NCBI GenBank assembly: GCA_927911235.1
Contig: CAKMOY010000090.1
Span: 1-27,506, forward strand
Direction: 5' to 3'
DNA from: an uncultured Moraxella sp.
Lineage (GTDB): Bacteria; Pseudomonadota; Gammaproteobacteria; Pseudomonadales; Moraxellaceae
Length of the DNA: 27,506 nucleotides
How positions within the stretch are numbered: position 1 is the stretch's first letter; every line of letters starts with the position of its first letter. Below, in pieces: positions 7,524 to 16,314 of the stretch. Below the pieces are notes generated by a model, which was given only the letters and a program-made list of their open reading frames with translations, made no database searches and was not told the origin of the DNA. Both the position numbers and the translations under genes were made by a program.

Positions 7524-8168
7524 TCATGACGCTAATGTGTCTGATAAACTTTGTGGAAAGCTATCTGGCAAGGTTTCACGGTATTGTTTTGGCAAATCCA
7601 AAATCTGCTGAACCAACGCCAACCGCAAGGTATCACGTCTGCCCAAATAACGCTGATAAAAGCTGGAATTAAGCAAACCTGCCCCACCGTAGCCCATCGC
7701 CCAAATCGTGGACAAATAATCTCGTGTCGTCAAATTGCTGTCAAGCGACTGCAAATAAGCGTTGGTGGTGGCAATCATCTGTCGCATACGCTCACGGCGA
7801 ATACCGTAAAGCTCTGAAAATAAACGATTTAATCCAACCGCCGAACTTGCCAATTTTTCCTCAATTTGGTTTAACAACATCGCTCGTTGCGGATTTAACA
7901 ACTGATACAAAATAATCCGAGCCACGCCAGCGGACGCATCATCACCAATTTGGCTATTTTGTAAAAGTTGCTGTTCATGACGGATAATAATGCGTAAAAA
8001 CAGTTCGTCTTTGCTGACAAAATGCTTGTACAACGTACCTTTTGCCAAATCCAACTGCTCCGCCAAACTATCCAAGGTGATATCGCCATCGCCCGATTCT
8101 AATAATAACTGCTCGGCGACCTGTAAAATGCTTTCTTCTCTATGTTTAAATTGTTGCTGTCGGCTCAT
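7524..8168 (-). CDS. TetR/AcrR-family transcriptional regulator
   Basis: This is a 214-residue repressor-type regulator. The N-terminal helix-turn-helix runs through ILQVAEQLLLESGDGDITLDSLAEQLDLAKGTLYKHFVSKDELF, with the family signature GTLYKHF in the recognition region. The C-terminal ligand/dimer domain is not assignable to a ligand. I chose the ATG at 8168 (MSRQQQF, with AAGGAA ten bases upstream) rather than the TTG one codon earlier. Its promoter contains a palindrome placed between -35 and -10, so it probably represses itself. The gene is followed by gspHIJK in the same direction 63 bases on. Whether it also controls those genes, for example by readthrough, is not shown by the sequence. 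Confidence 0.88.
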   Translation of the reverse strand: MSRQQQFKHREESILQVAEQLLLESGDGDITLDSLAEQLDLAKGTLYKHFVSKDELFLRIIIRHEQQLLQNSQIGDDASAGVARIILYQLLNPQRAMLLNQIEEKLASSAVGLNRLFSELYGIRRERMRQMIATTNAYLQSLDSNLTTRDYLSTIWAMGYGGAGLLNSSFYQRYLGRRDTLRLALVQQILDLPKQYRETLPDSFPQSLSDTLAS

Positions 8169-8207
8169 CAAATCTTATTTCCTTATTCGTATCAATTTTT
8201 CGCAACT

Positions 8208-8236
8208 ATGATACATGACTGACAAGTCATTGCCAA
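8208..8236 (-). promoter_or_regulatory. tetR promoter
   Basis: On the minus strand TTGGCA (-35, plus 8231-8236) and TATCAT (-10, 8208-8213) are separated by exactly 17 bases, about 40 bases before the ATG of the TetR gene. Confidence 0.55.
8215..8230. promoter_or_regulatory. Likely TetR operator
   Basis: ATGACTGACAAGTCAT is a 16-bp palindrome (arms ATGACT/AGTCAT). It fills the spacer between the -35 and -10 of the tetR promoter, the classical position for an autorepression site. No other copy was noticed in the window. Confidence 0.5.
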
Positions 8237-8292
8237 ACGTTTTTTTATACATTTTTTATAATTTTTTAAAATAAATAAAGAATTGTTGGCTT

Positions 8293-9072
8293 TTAAACAT
8301 ATTGATTTAACAAATTATCAAAATTTTGATTGGTAATGTTGGCAAATTGTTCAAGCGGCAATTGGTATAAATTTGCCAAAAATTCTGCCACATACGGCAC
8401 AAAGGCAGGTTCGTTTGGCTTGCCACGCTTTGGCACAGGGGCAAGATACGGACTGTCCGTTTCTATCAAAATACGGTCTAACGGCAATTTTTTGGCAACA
8501 TCTTGCAAATCGGTCGCATTTTTAAAGGTAACAATGCCTGATAACGAAATGTAAAAACCCAAATCCAACGCTTTTTTGGCGGTATCATAATCTTCGGTAA
8601 AACAGTGGATAATGCCATGTTCCGCCTTTTCTGCGGTCAAAATATCTATGGTATCATGTCGAGCTTCACGAGTATGCACGACAATTGGTTTTTTTAGGGT
8701 TTGGCTTGCGTGAATGTGATGAGAAAAACTTGATTTTTGTTCGTTAATAAAATCTTTTGACCAATAATAATCCAGCCCCGTTTCACCAATCGCCCAGACA
8801 TTTTCACGATTGGCAAGTTCAATGAGTTTTTCAGCGGTAACTTGATTGATGGTGTTTTGGCAAGGGTGAATACCAACGCTCATGCCAAGCGTCAAACCGT
8901 CAATCTGCGTGCTGATAATCTGCTGAATGCCATCATATTCATCAAAATCGCACATAATCGCCATAATGCGGTGGACATTGGCATCTTTGGCGATTTGTAG
9001 GGCTTTTTGAATATCGTTATCGTGTTTTTCTAAGTCTAAACGATTTAAGTGGGCGTGGGTATCGGTGAACAT
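8293..9072 (-). CDS. TatD-family metal-dependent hydrolase
   Basis: This intact 259-residue TatD/YcfH DNase-type TIM-barrel enzyme is linked to DNA repair or turnover and, for some members, D-aminoacyl-tRNA hydrolysis. The metal ligands can all be seen: His6 and His8 in DTHAHL, Glu97 in GETGLDYY, His133 in VVHTREA, His156 in IIHCF and Asp206 in ETDSPYLAP. It follows exbD by 45 bases in the same direction, which suggests it ends the parB-exbB-exbD-tatD transcription unit. YcfH is the nearest E. coli relative by motif layout; the true substrate is not determined. Confidence 0.9.
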   Translation of the reverse strand: MFTDTHAHLNRLDLEKHDNDIQKALQIAKDANVHRIMAIMCDFDEYDGIQQIISTQIDGLTLGMSVGIHPCQNTINQVTAEKLIELANRENVWAIGETGLDYYWSKDFINEQKSSFSHHIHASQTLKKPIVVHTREARHDTIDILTAEKAEHGIIHCFTEDYDTAKKALDLGFYISLSGIVTFKNATDLQDVAKKLPLDRILIETDSPYLAPVPKRGKPNEPAFVPYVAEFLANLYQLPLEQFANITNQNFDNLLNQYV

Positions 9073-9117
9073 AAGTTTTAATTGGTTGATTTTAAAGAAA
9101 AAATATAAAAGTGATAT

Positions 9118-9570
9118 TTAGTTGGATTTGGTTTTGTTTGGCGTATCAGAGACTGCACCTGCTGGCACAACGGTACTGATATTGAGATTTAAAAAGCCCA
9201 TTTTACCAGCAACGTCCATCACTTTTACAACAGACTGATGGCTGGTGTTGGCATCTGCCGAAATAACGAACAATAGTTTGCGATTGTCGCCAGTTTCTTG
9301 GCGAATCATCGAAGTTAGCTCGGCTTCGCCTGTCCCTACCAGTGCGATACCATTTACCAAATAACTGCCGTCTTTTTGCACCGATACTTCTACACGTTGG
9401 TCTTTTTCGGTGATTGGCACACCTTCAGCTTGTGGTAATACGATATTTAATTTGCTAAAGTGGTTAAATGTCGTTGATAATAATAAAAACACAATCAAAA
9501 ACAATAGACAATCAATCATCGGCGTAAGATTGATATCAACAGGTTCTACGGTTGGCTTACGAAAACGCAT
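9118..9570 (-). CDS. exbD: ExbD/TolR-family biopolymer transport protein
   Basis: This is an inner-membrane protein that works with ExbB to turn the proton gradient into force for TonB-type energy transfer. One N-terminal membrane helix (CLLFLIVFLLLSTTF) carries the conserved proton-channel Asp (Asp20 in NLTPMIDCLL). It is followed by a periplasmic domain (QKDGSYLVNG, LLFVISADANTSHQSVVKVMDVAGKMGF). I use the ATG at 9570 (MRFRKPTVEP) because AAAGGAT precedes it; an upstream TTG at 9594 would add eight residues. The gene follows exbB directly. No tonB is beside it. TolR is possible by sequence alone, but the absence of tolA/tolB/pal favours ExbD. Confidence 0.85.
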   Translation of the reverse strand: MRFRKPTVEPVDINLTPMIDCLLFLIVFLLLSTTFNHFSKLNIVLPQAEGVPITEKDQRVEVSVQKDGSYLVNGIALVGTGEAELTSMIRQETGDNRKLLFVISADANTSHQSVVKVMDVAGKMGFLNLNISTVVPAGAVSDTPNKTKSN

Positions 9571-9594
9571 GGCTATCCTTTTGTTTTTTATCAA

Positions 9595-10233
9595 TTACAG
9601 ATTATCGGTCGTTTTGGTTTGGATTAGATGGTTGTCTAATAATTCTTGTAACATTAGGCCTGCTTCTCGCTCAAAATAAGCATTAATATCTACGATACGA
9701 CGCTGAAAAAAACGATAAGCAATCACCGCAGGAATGGCAACAAACATACCGCCAGCGGTGGTAATCAAGGCTTGTGAGACACCCGCTGCTAACATAGCAG
9801 GGTCTTGCATAGAGCCATCAGTGACCGCCAAAAACGAAGTAATAATCCCTAAAACCGTCCCCAACAGCCCAAGCAAAGGTGCAATCGCCCCAATCGTGCC
9901 AAGCATATTGATATTTTTTTCAAGTTTGTGAATTTGGACGCTGGCACGATTCTCCATGTGCATGGTCATCGATTCAATACCATGCTGACGATATAACAAA
10001 CCTGTCGCCAAAATATCGCCCAAAGGTGAATTATTTTTTACATTGAGTAGCTTTTCACGCTCAATATCATGGCGTTCCAACAAGTGAACGACTAGCTGTT
10101 CACGCAACTGACTAGGGGCAACTTCGCTAAATCGTAATTTGATACCACGTTCAATAATGATAATCAACATCAATACCGAACACAGAATAATCGGTGCCAT
10201 CAACCAGCCACCTGCACTCACTAATTCCCACAT
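9595..10233 (-). CDS. exbB: ExbB/TolQ-family proton channel protein
   Basis: This 212-residue member of the MotA/TolQ/ExbB family forms the pentameric proton channel around ExbD. Three membrane segments are visible: about 10-28, 110-136 (GTIGAIAPLLGLLGTVLGII, the family signature) and 155-175 (ALITTAGGMFVAIPAVIAY, with the conserved Thr residues). The long cytoplasmic stretch lies between the first two. AAGGTGG precedes the ATG. It is 30 bases after parB and directly followed by exbD. Assignment to ExbB rather than TolQ rests on the missing tol-pal genes. Confidence 0.87.
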   Translation of the reverse strand: MWELVSAGGWLMAPIILCSVLMLIIIIERGIKLRFSEVAPSQLREQLVVHLLERHDIEREKLLNVKNNSPLGDILATGLLYRQHGIESMTMHMENRASVQIHKLEKNINMLGTIGAIAPLLGLLGTVLGIITSFLAVTDGSMQDPAMLAAGVSQALITTAGGMFVAIPAVIAYRFFQRRIVDINAYFEREAGLMLQELLDNHLIQTKTTDNL

Positions 10234-10263
10234 AGCTTACCACCTTTTTTAAACTGTATCATA

Positions 10264-11364
10264 TCAATCAACATTTGACTGCAAATTTTCAAGCAATGCT
10301 TTTAATTCTTCTTCATTGTGAAAAAATATTTCAATACTGCCCTTGCCCGATGATGACCCTTTTACTTTTACCACCGCACCCAACTGTTCTGACAGCCGTT
10401 GATTTAAACGCAAACGGTCATAATCTATTTCTTTGACAGGTTTTTGTTCTTGTTTTGGGTCAAGAATTTCTTTGACAAGTTGCTCGGTTTGGCGTACCGT
10501 CAGTTGCTCATTGACAATCCGTTTGGCAATCATGGGCTGTTGGGCGGGCGACAGCGATAACAACGCACGGGCATGACCCATATCAATCTTGCCTTCGTTT
10601 AATGCAGTTTTGACATCATCGTGTAACTGATTTAACCGTAACAAATTTGACACCGTTGCACGTGCCTTGCCGACAACATCAGCAATTTGGGCGTGGCTCA
10701 TGCCAAACTCATCGTGAAAGCGTTGCAATGCGACTGCTTGCTCCATCACGGTCAAATCTTCACGCTGAATATTTTCAATCAACGCCAACGCAATCGCCAA
10801 ATCATCAGAAATCGGACGGACAATCGCAGGAATTTGTTTTAACCCTGCAATCTGCGCCGCTCGCCAACGTCTTTCCCCTGCGATAATTTCATGGGTAATT
10901 GTGGCGTTTTTATCAACTTTTGTTAATGGGCGAATGACAATCGGCTGCATTACACCATGTTGTTTGATAGATGTAGCAAGCTCTTGCAATGCCTCTTCGC
11001 CCAAATCAATACGTGGCTGATATTTGCCTCGTTGCAAACATTTGACATCAATGTGCAACAAGTTAAGATTATCGGTTTTATCTGGGTTCGTTTCGCTTGT
11101 TTGTGTGCTATTTTCTAAACTTTTGTTTTTATTTTTGTCAGATGGTTGTGCTTTGTTGGTAGGGGTAATTTTTGATGTATCTTTTACAGGTATATCTTTT
11201 GTATTGGCTTTTGATGACGAATCTTTTGGCACAGATGGCTTAATCTGTGGTTCTACAGGCACACTTGTCTCGGTCAAATTGTTTGTAATCAATTTTTCTT
11301 TTTTAATTGACCCAAGCAGTGCATCTAGCCCTCTGTTTGATGCAAGACCTCGTTTTTTGACCAT
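10264..11364 (-). CDS. parB: Chromosome partitioning protein ParB
   Basis: This CTP-dependent DNA clamp loads at parS and works with ParA in origin segregation. The N-terminal ParA-contact peptide (KKRGLASNRGLDALLG, 3-18) is followed by a long Ser/Thr/Lys-rich, probably unstructured linker (about 21-100). Then come the ParB/Srx nuclease-like fold with GERRWRAA (163-170), the helix-turn-helix (AQIADVVGKARATVSNLLRL, 225-244) and a C-terminal dimer domain ending LLENLQSN. Length is 366, against about 290-300 for many chromosomal ParBs; the linker explains the excess. No parA lies upstream: gmk does, separated by a terminator. The gene begins a unit with exbB, exbD and tatD. Confidence 0.92.
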   Translation of the reverse strand: MVKKRGLASNRGLDALLGSIKKEKLITNNLTETSVPVEPQIKPSVPKDSSSKANTKDIPVKDTSKITPTNKAQPSDKNKNKSLENSTQTSETNPDKTDNLNLLHIDVKCLQRGKYQPRIDLGEEALQELATSIKQHGVMQPIVIRPLTKVDKNATITHEIIAGERRWRAAQIAGLKQIPAIVRPISDDLAIALALIENIQREDLTVMEQAVALQRFHDEFGMSHAQIADVVGKARATVSNLLRLNQLHDDVKTALNEGKIDMGHARALLSLSPAQQPMIAKRIVNEQLTVRQTEQLVKEILDPKQEQKPVKEIDYDRLRLNQRLSEQLGAVVKVKGSSSGKGSIEIFFHNEEELKALLENLQSNVD

Positions 11365-11441
11365 GTTAAATTACCTGTTTGCTCATCAGTTTTGTTAAAT
11401 CGGTTTTGTTAAAATTGTTGCTAAAATCATTAGAACATGTT

Positions 11442-11470
11442 ATTTTAACAAAAAATCTGCACGACAACAA
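11442..11470 (-). promoter_or_regulatory. Putative parB promoter
   Basis: On the minus strand TTGTTG (-35, plus 11465-11470) and TAAAAT (-10, 11442-11447) are 17 bases apart, between the gmk terminator and parB. A second weaker pairing (TTGTTG-16-TAAAAT) lies just upstream. Confidence 0.4.
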
Positions 11471-11500
11471 AATATTTTATACATTTTTTTCGCAACAACA

Positions 11501-11529
11501 AAAAAAGCTGACAAAAAATCAGCTTTTTT
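11501..11529 (-). terminator. Rho-independent terminator after gmk
   Basis: AAAAAAGCTGA and TCAGCTTTTTT form a perfect 11-bp stem around a seven-base loop, with a T-run on either strand. It sits 26 bases after the gmk stop codon and separates gmk from parB. Confidence 0.75.
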
Positions 11530-11554
11530 AATTATCAGTTATTTATATCAACCT

Positions 11555-12169
11555 TTATGCCAACAATTGTGCAATGCGGTCATGTTGGCGGATTTGTTGC
11601 TTGTCCAATGTCAAACGATGAGCGATGATGATAGATTTGATTTCTGCCAATGCCACGTCAAAATTATCATTAATCACCACATAGTCAAAATTCAAATAAT
11701 GTTGCATTTCTTTGACCGAGCCTGCCAAACGCTTGTTAATCACTTCATCGCTGTCTTGTCCACGATTTGACAGGCGTTCACGCAAAGCGTCTTTGTTGGG
11801 CGGTAAAATAAAAATCATGACTGCTTGTGGCATGAGCTTTTTGACTTGTAATGCCCCTTGCCAGTCAATTTCCAAAATCACGTCCGTGCCGTGCGACAGC
11901 ATATATTCAACGCTTTGTTGCGATGTGCCATAAAAGTTGTCAAACACTTCGGCATATTCCAAAAACGCATTATTATGAATCATTGCCACAAATTCATCTT
12001 TTTTGACAAAATGGTAATGTTGTCCATTAATTTCGCCTACTCGTGGCTCTCGTGTGGTGTGAGATACGCTGACCGATAGGTTATTGGTGGTGGTGGTCAG
12101 TTGCTTAACTAGTGATGTTTTGCCTGTGCCTGATGCGGCGGTGATGATAAATAATGAACCTTGAGCCAT
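11555..12169 (-). CDS. gmk: Guanylate kinase
   Basis: This enzyme phosphorylates GMP to GDP with ATP; it is an essential cytoplasmic enzyme of purine nucleotide synthesis. The P-loop ASGTGKTS is at residues 12-19, and the GMP-binding region includes [20 protein letters not shown] and [28 protein letters not shown] and [22 protein letters not shown] (lid) follow. I chose the ATG at 12169 ([20 protein letters not shown] upstream), giving 204 residues, normal for Gmk. The frame is open 26 codons further upstream but without a good ribosome site. It is divergent from ispH, with 125 bases between the start codons, and has its own terminator. Confidence 0.93.
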   Translation of the reverse strand: MAQGSLFIITAASGTGKTSLVKQLTTTTNNLSVSVSHTTREPRVGEINGQHYHFVKKDEFVAMIHNNAFLEYAEVFDNFYGTSQQSVEYMLSHGTDVILEIDWQGALQVKKLMPQAVMIFILPPNKDALRERLSNRGQDSDEVINKRLAGSVKEMQHYLNFDYVVINDNFDVALAEIKSIIIAHRLTLDKQQIRQHDRIAQLLA

Positions 12170-12294
12170 GTTATTTTTCCTATAATTTGTATGAAATTTA
12201 AATGAAAGTTGTATTTTAACACATTTTTGCATGGTTATTTTTATCATTTTTGGGTAAAATTAACATTTTTAAATATTGATAAAACGAGAAAACC

Positions 12295-13226
12295 ATGCAA
12301 ATTTTATTAGCCAATCCACGAGGATTTTGTGCAGGGGTTGACAGAGCCATTGCCATTGTCAATGAAGCTCTTGCCCGCTTTAATCCGCCCATTTATGTAC
12401 GCCATGAAGTCGTGCATAACAAATTTGTCGTCAATGATTTGGCAAGTCGTGGGGCGATTTTTGTGGAAGAATTGGACGAAGTGCCAGATGGGGCGATTGT
12501 GATTTTTCGGCTCATGGCGTATCAAAAGCGGTGGAAGACGAAGCCGAACGCCGTGATTTAACAGTGTTTGACGCAACTTGTCCGCTGGTTACCAAAGTGC
12601 ATATTGAAGTCAATAAATTTGCCAAAACAGGCATGGACGCCATTTTAATCGGACACGCAGGACACCCAGAAGTGGAAGGCACGATGGGACGATTTGACCC
12701 ACAATTTGGCGGCCGCATTCATTTGATTGAAGATGTGGACGATGTCAAATCGCTTGATTTGCCCACCGACAGCGAGCTTGCTTTTGTAACGCAAACCACG
12801 CTGTCAATGGACGACACCGCAGGGGTGATTGACGCATTAAAGGACAAATTTCCCAAAATCCACGCCCCACGCAAAGATGATATTTGCTATGCCACACAAA
12901 ACCGCCAAGATGCGGTGAAAGATTTGGCAAAAAATTGTGAAATTGTATTGGTTGTTGGCAGTCCAAATTCATCAAATTCCAACCGTTTGCGTGAACTTGC
13001 CGAAAGACTTGGGGCAAAGGCGTATTTGATTGACAATGCAGGACAGATGGATAAAAGCTGGTTTGATAATGTCAAAACAGTGGGCGTTACCGCAGGTGCA
13101 TCCGCACCAGAGATTTTAATCCAAGAAGTACTAGACACGCTACAATCTTGGGGTGGTGATACGCCAAAAGAGCTGTCTGGGATTGAAGAAAATGTAACGT
13201 TTAGTTTGCCAAAATCTTTACGTTAA
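12295..13226 (+). CDS. ispH: 4-hydroxy-3-methylbut-2-enyl diphosphate reductase (one frameshift)
   Basis: This is the last enzyme of the MEP pathway, reducing HMBPP to IPP and DMAPP with a [4Fe-4S] cluster. The first cluster Cys is in [13 protein letters not shown] (Cys12), the second in [12 protein letters not shown] and the third in the [13 protein letters not shown] segment. [20 protein letters not shown] and [12 protein letters not shown] are further family motifs. The frame breaks at the T-run 12503-12507. Adding one T restores [19 protein letters not shown] and a 310-residue protein of standard length. Since this step has no bypass in bacteria using only the MEP pathway, the break is almost certainly a consensus error. 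It is divergent from gmk and 45 bases before the ABC1-family gene. Confidence 0.92.
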
Positions 13227-13270
13227 TTTTGTTTAAAATATTTTAAACCTTCTAAAAAAAGCCAAATACC

Positions 13271-14595
13271 ATGTCATCAAACCGTTTTTTAAAACTTGCA
13301 GGCATGACCGCAAGTATCGCAGGCAAAACCGTCAAAAGCTCGCTAAAATCCATCGCAAGCTCAGACGAAGACCGCCAAAAAGCCCGTAGCGAAATGCTCC
13401 AAACCATCGGTATCCAAATCGCTGACACGCTTGGCGAAATGAAAGGAGCGGTGATGAAAGTCGGGCAAATCGCTTCACAATACAAAGACGTATTTCCGCC
13501 TGAAATTGCCAAAGCCCTTGAAAAACTGCAAAAGACGCACCGCCCATGCCATTTGCCATTATCAAAAATCAAGTGGAAAAAGAGCTTAACAAGCCTTTGC
13601 ACGAGCTGTTTTTGCAGTTTGATGAACAGCCGTTTGCTTCTGCTTCCATCGGTCAAGTACATAAGGCGGTGCTTGCCACAGGCGAGCCTGTCGTTGTCAA
13701 AGTGCAATACCCAGAGATTGACAACAACATTGACAGCGACCTAAAACAGGTCAAAATGGCGTTAAAAATCGCAGGCGTGATAAATATGGATAAAGCGTTA
13801 CAAGACAAAATCTTTACCGAAATCCGTGATAGCCTGTATGACGAACTAGACTACACCAAAGAAGCCCATAATCTTGCGATTTTTGCCAAATTTCACAGCG
13901 ATGATGACGGTTTGATTATTCCCACCGTGTTTCACAGTCATTCTAGCAAACGGATTTTGACCCTTTCCCAAGAAATCGGTGAAACCTTAGAAACTGCAAG
14001 TCATTGGGACAATGACATCAAACAAAAAATCGCCACTCGCCTATTTCGCTTTAGTGCAGGACAATTATTCAAACTGTATCGTGTGCATTGCGACCCACAC
14101 CCCGGCAATTTTGCATTTCGTGCTGATGGTTCGGTGATTGCGTATGATTTTGGTGGGATAAAATCCTACAGCCATGACGAAGTGGCGTTATTTCATCGCT
14201 TTGCAATTCATTGTTTAAAAGGTGATGTCACCGCCGTTGAGCAAGATTTAATCACCTTGACAATCAAAAAAGATAATGAACCGTTGCCAGCCGATTTTTA
14301 TTATGATTGGTTACAAATTGGGCTAAAACCCTATGGTTTTACCCAACCGTTTAATTTAAGTCAGCACAAACCCTTTGATTTTGGCAACAGTCAAACCCAT
14401 CATGACATCATGAAACAAGCCAAAGTGTCGCTAAAATATTGGCAAAGTTTTCAGCCATCGCCCAAAACCATGATGTTAGACCGCACCATTTCTGGACAAT
14501 ATTGGAATCTTGTCAATTTGGGTGTAACCATTGATTTAAGCGAATTGATGGCAGAATATATTGATTTGCCGACTTTGCCAAATGCCAAAAATTAA
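13271..14595 (+). CDS. ABC1/UbiB-family atypical kinase-like protein (one frameshift)
   Basis: This is a member of the ABC1/ADCK/UbiB family, whose members support ubiquinone synthesis or lipid homeostasis through an atypical ATPase fold. After frame repair it has 441 residues. Family marks are KVGQ (63-66, the inhibitory KxGQ motif), the Ala-rich loop ASASIGQVHKA (123-133), VVVKVQYP with the ATP-site lysine, a catalytic-loop-like CDPHPGNFAF and DFGGIKSYSHDE in place of the kinase DFG region. The frame breaks at the A-run 13530-13533; one more A restores LQKDAPPMPFAIIKN. There is no C-terminal membrane pair as in E. coli UbiB, so this looks like the soluble AarF-type paralogue. It ends at the shared terminator with the protease gene. 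Confidence 0.85.
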
Positions 14596-14623
14596 AAGGG
14601 TAAAAATAATTTTACCCTTTTAA
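14592..14623. terminator. Bidirectional terminator between convergent genes
   Basis: TTAAAAGGGTAAAA and TTTTACCCTTTTAA form a perfect 14-bp stem around a four-base loop. It includes the stop codon of the ABC1-family gene and lies 29 bases after the protease stop codon on the other strand, so it can serve both. Confidence 0.8.
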
Positions 14624-14652
14624 AAAACTATCAAAACCAATCGTATTTTTAA

Positions 14653-16023
14653 TTATTCTTGGCGTTGACCACGGCGTAGCATATCCAAAAATTCTTGCGG
14701 AATTTGTTGCTCTTGGGCATCTTGTTCAGCGAATGGGTCTATAAATTGTTGCTCTTGACTGCCTTGTTGATTTTGTTGCAGTTGTTGCACTTTGTTTTGG
14801 GCTTCACGCTCGCCTAGCGTTACCACGATATCTTGTTCTTTATCGCCACGTTTGACCGTCAAAGTTACGTTACTGTTGGGCGATTGGCGTGCGATTAATT
14901 GAATAAGCGCATTGGCATCATTGACAGGTTGTTTGTTCATCGCAATGATGATATCGCCTTGCATCACGCCTGCTTTACCTGCAGGGCTATCCTTCATCAC
15001 GTGAACGACATTCACGCCCGTTTCATCTTGCAATTGGGTTGGGTCTTTAACACGACCTTGCAACTCAATACCAAGCCAGCCACGGCGGACTTTACCGTCC
15101 TTGATAATGCTGTTCATTACGTGTTCCACAATACTAGTCGGAATGGCAAAGCCAATTCCCATAGAACCGCCAGAACGTGAAAAAATCGCCGTATTAATAC
15201 CAACCAACTGTCCGTAAGCATCTACCAACGCACCGCCTGAGTTACCGGGGTTAATCGCCGCATCAGTTTGGATAAAATCTTCCACTGTATTAATACCAAG
15301 CCCTGTCCGCCCTGTGGCTGAAATAATACCTTGCGTTACCGTCTGCCCTACCCAAACGGATTGCCGATTGCCAATACCACATCGCCTACTTGGGTGGCTT
15401 GCTCCTTAAAGCCAAGCGGTTTTAAGCCGACCATATCCACTTTTATCACTGCCAAATCACTCTCTGGGTCAGAGCCAATCAGTTTGGCAGTCGCTTTTTT
15501 GCCATCATTGAGCATCACTACAATGTTATCCGCCTTGGAAATCACGTGGGCGTTGGTGATAATATAGCCATCTTGCGACACAATCACACCAGAACCCAAG
15601 CTGGTATTTTCATCATCTTGTGGTCGCATACCGTGAAATTCATAAAAACGGCGTAACACTGGGTCGTTCATGTACGGATTTTCCACTTTTTGGGTGGTAT
15701 AAATATTGACAACCGATTGCGAAGCAGTCGCCACCGCATTGTGATAACTGCTAACTGCCGTGTCATTTTTTAAGGTTTGGGCTGGTACAGGCTCGGCTTT
15801 GGGTGGTTGCCAAGTTGTTTGACTATTGGCAATAGCGGGTTTTTGTTCACCAAAAGACATTTTGCCCTGTGTAATTAACCAAAACCCTGCCAACATCAGC
15901 AATAATAACAACAGCCACGGCAAAAATAACAAAAAACTGACTGGGTTTTTGGTAAGTGGTTGGCAATGGGTTTTGCGGTGCTTTAGGCTCGTTAGGATTG
16001 GGTTCTTGAGGCTGTTGTGTCAT
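14653..16023 (-). CDS. Membrane-anchored DegS/HtrA-type serine protease (two frameshifts)
   Basis: This is a periplasmic trypsin-like protease of the HtrA family. After repair it has 456 residues. It has a Pro/Gln/Asn-rich cytoplasmic start ([15 protein letters not shown]), one membrane anchor (about 30-51), then the catalytic triad His159 (TNAHV), Asp189 (ESDLAVIK) and Ser262 (NPGNSGGAL). One PDZ domain follows ([10 protein letters not shown] to TLTVKRGD), then a Gln-rich tail ending [12 protein letters not shown]. An anchor plus a single PDZ matches DegS, the sigma-E stress protease, rather than DegP with two PDZ domains. Frames break at the A-run 15931-15936 (one extra) and the C-run 15351-15353 (one missing: GNPFG joins VGQTVTQG). 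DegS proper usually lacks the Gln-rich tail. Confidence 0.85.
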
Positions 16024-16223
16024 TTTTATTCCAAAAAGTTTATTAAAATTGGCAACTATAAAATTTTTGCCTATTGTAACACCAAAATATTTTTGTGTTT
16101 TAACATTTTCTTCATAAAAATGTATATTTTTTGTCGTAATTCTTACTCAAAGGCTGAACAAATCGCTAATTTTTCAAATTTTTCTGATTTTTGAAAAAAC
16201 TTTTTTAAAAACACGATAACAAA

Positions 16224-16252
16224 ATGACTTTGGCAAAGAAATTGGTTATAAT
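16224..16252 (+). promoter_or_regulatory. Putative rlmN promoter
   Basis: ATGACT (-35, 16224-16229) and a perfect TATAAT (-10, 16247-16252) are 17 bases apart, about 62 bases before the rlmN ATG. The 291-base gap between the protease and rlmN holds nothing else that I can name. Confidence 0.6.
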
Positions 16253-16314
16253 AAACGGTTTTATTTCTTTGGCAACAGCGGCCAAGCACAACTTTCAATC
16301 ATCAAGCAAACATC

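Noticed and set aside
12503..12507. Phase variation of ispH through the T-run
   Set aside because: The run is only five bases and the gene should be essential; a consensus error is far more likely. The same reasoning applies to ispG at 19839-19844.
14995..15012. CACGTG-centred site as parS
   Set aside because: Only the central six bases and a few flanking bases match the TGTTTCACGTGAAACA consensus. A CACGTG at 26781 is also only a partial match.
15826..16194. Plus-strand open frame across the protease N-terminus
   Set aside because: It runs antisense to the signal-anchor region and has no family resemblance or ribosome site.
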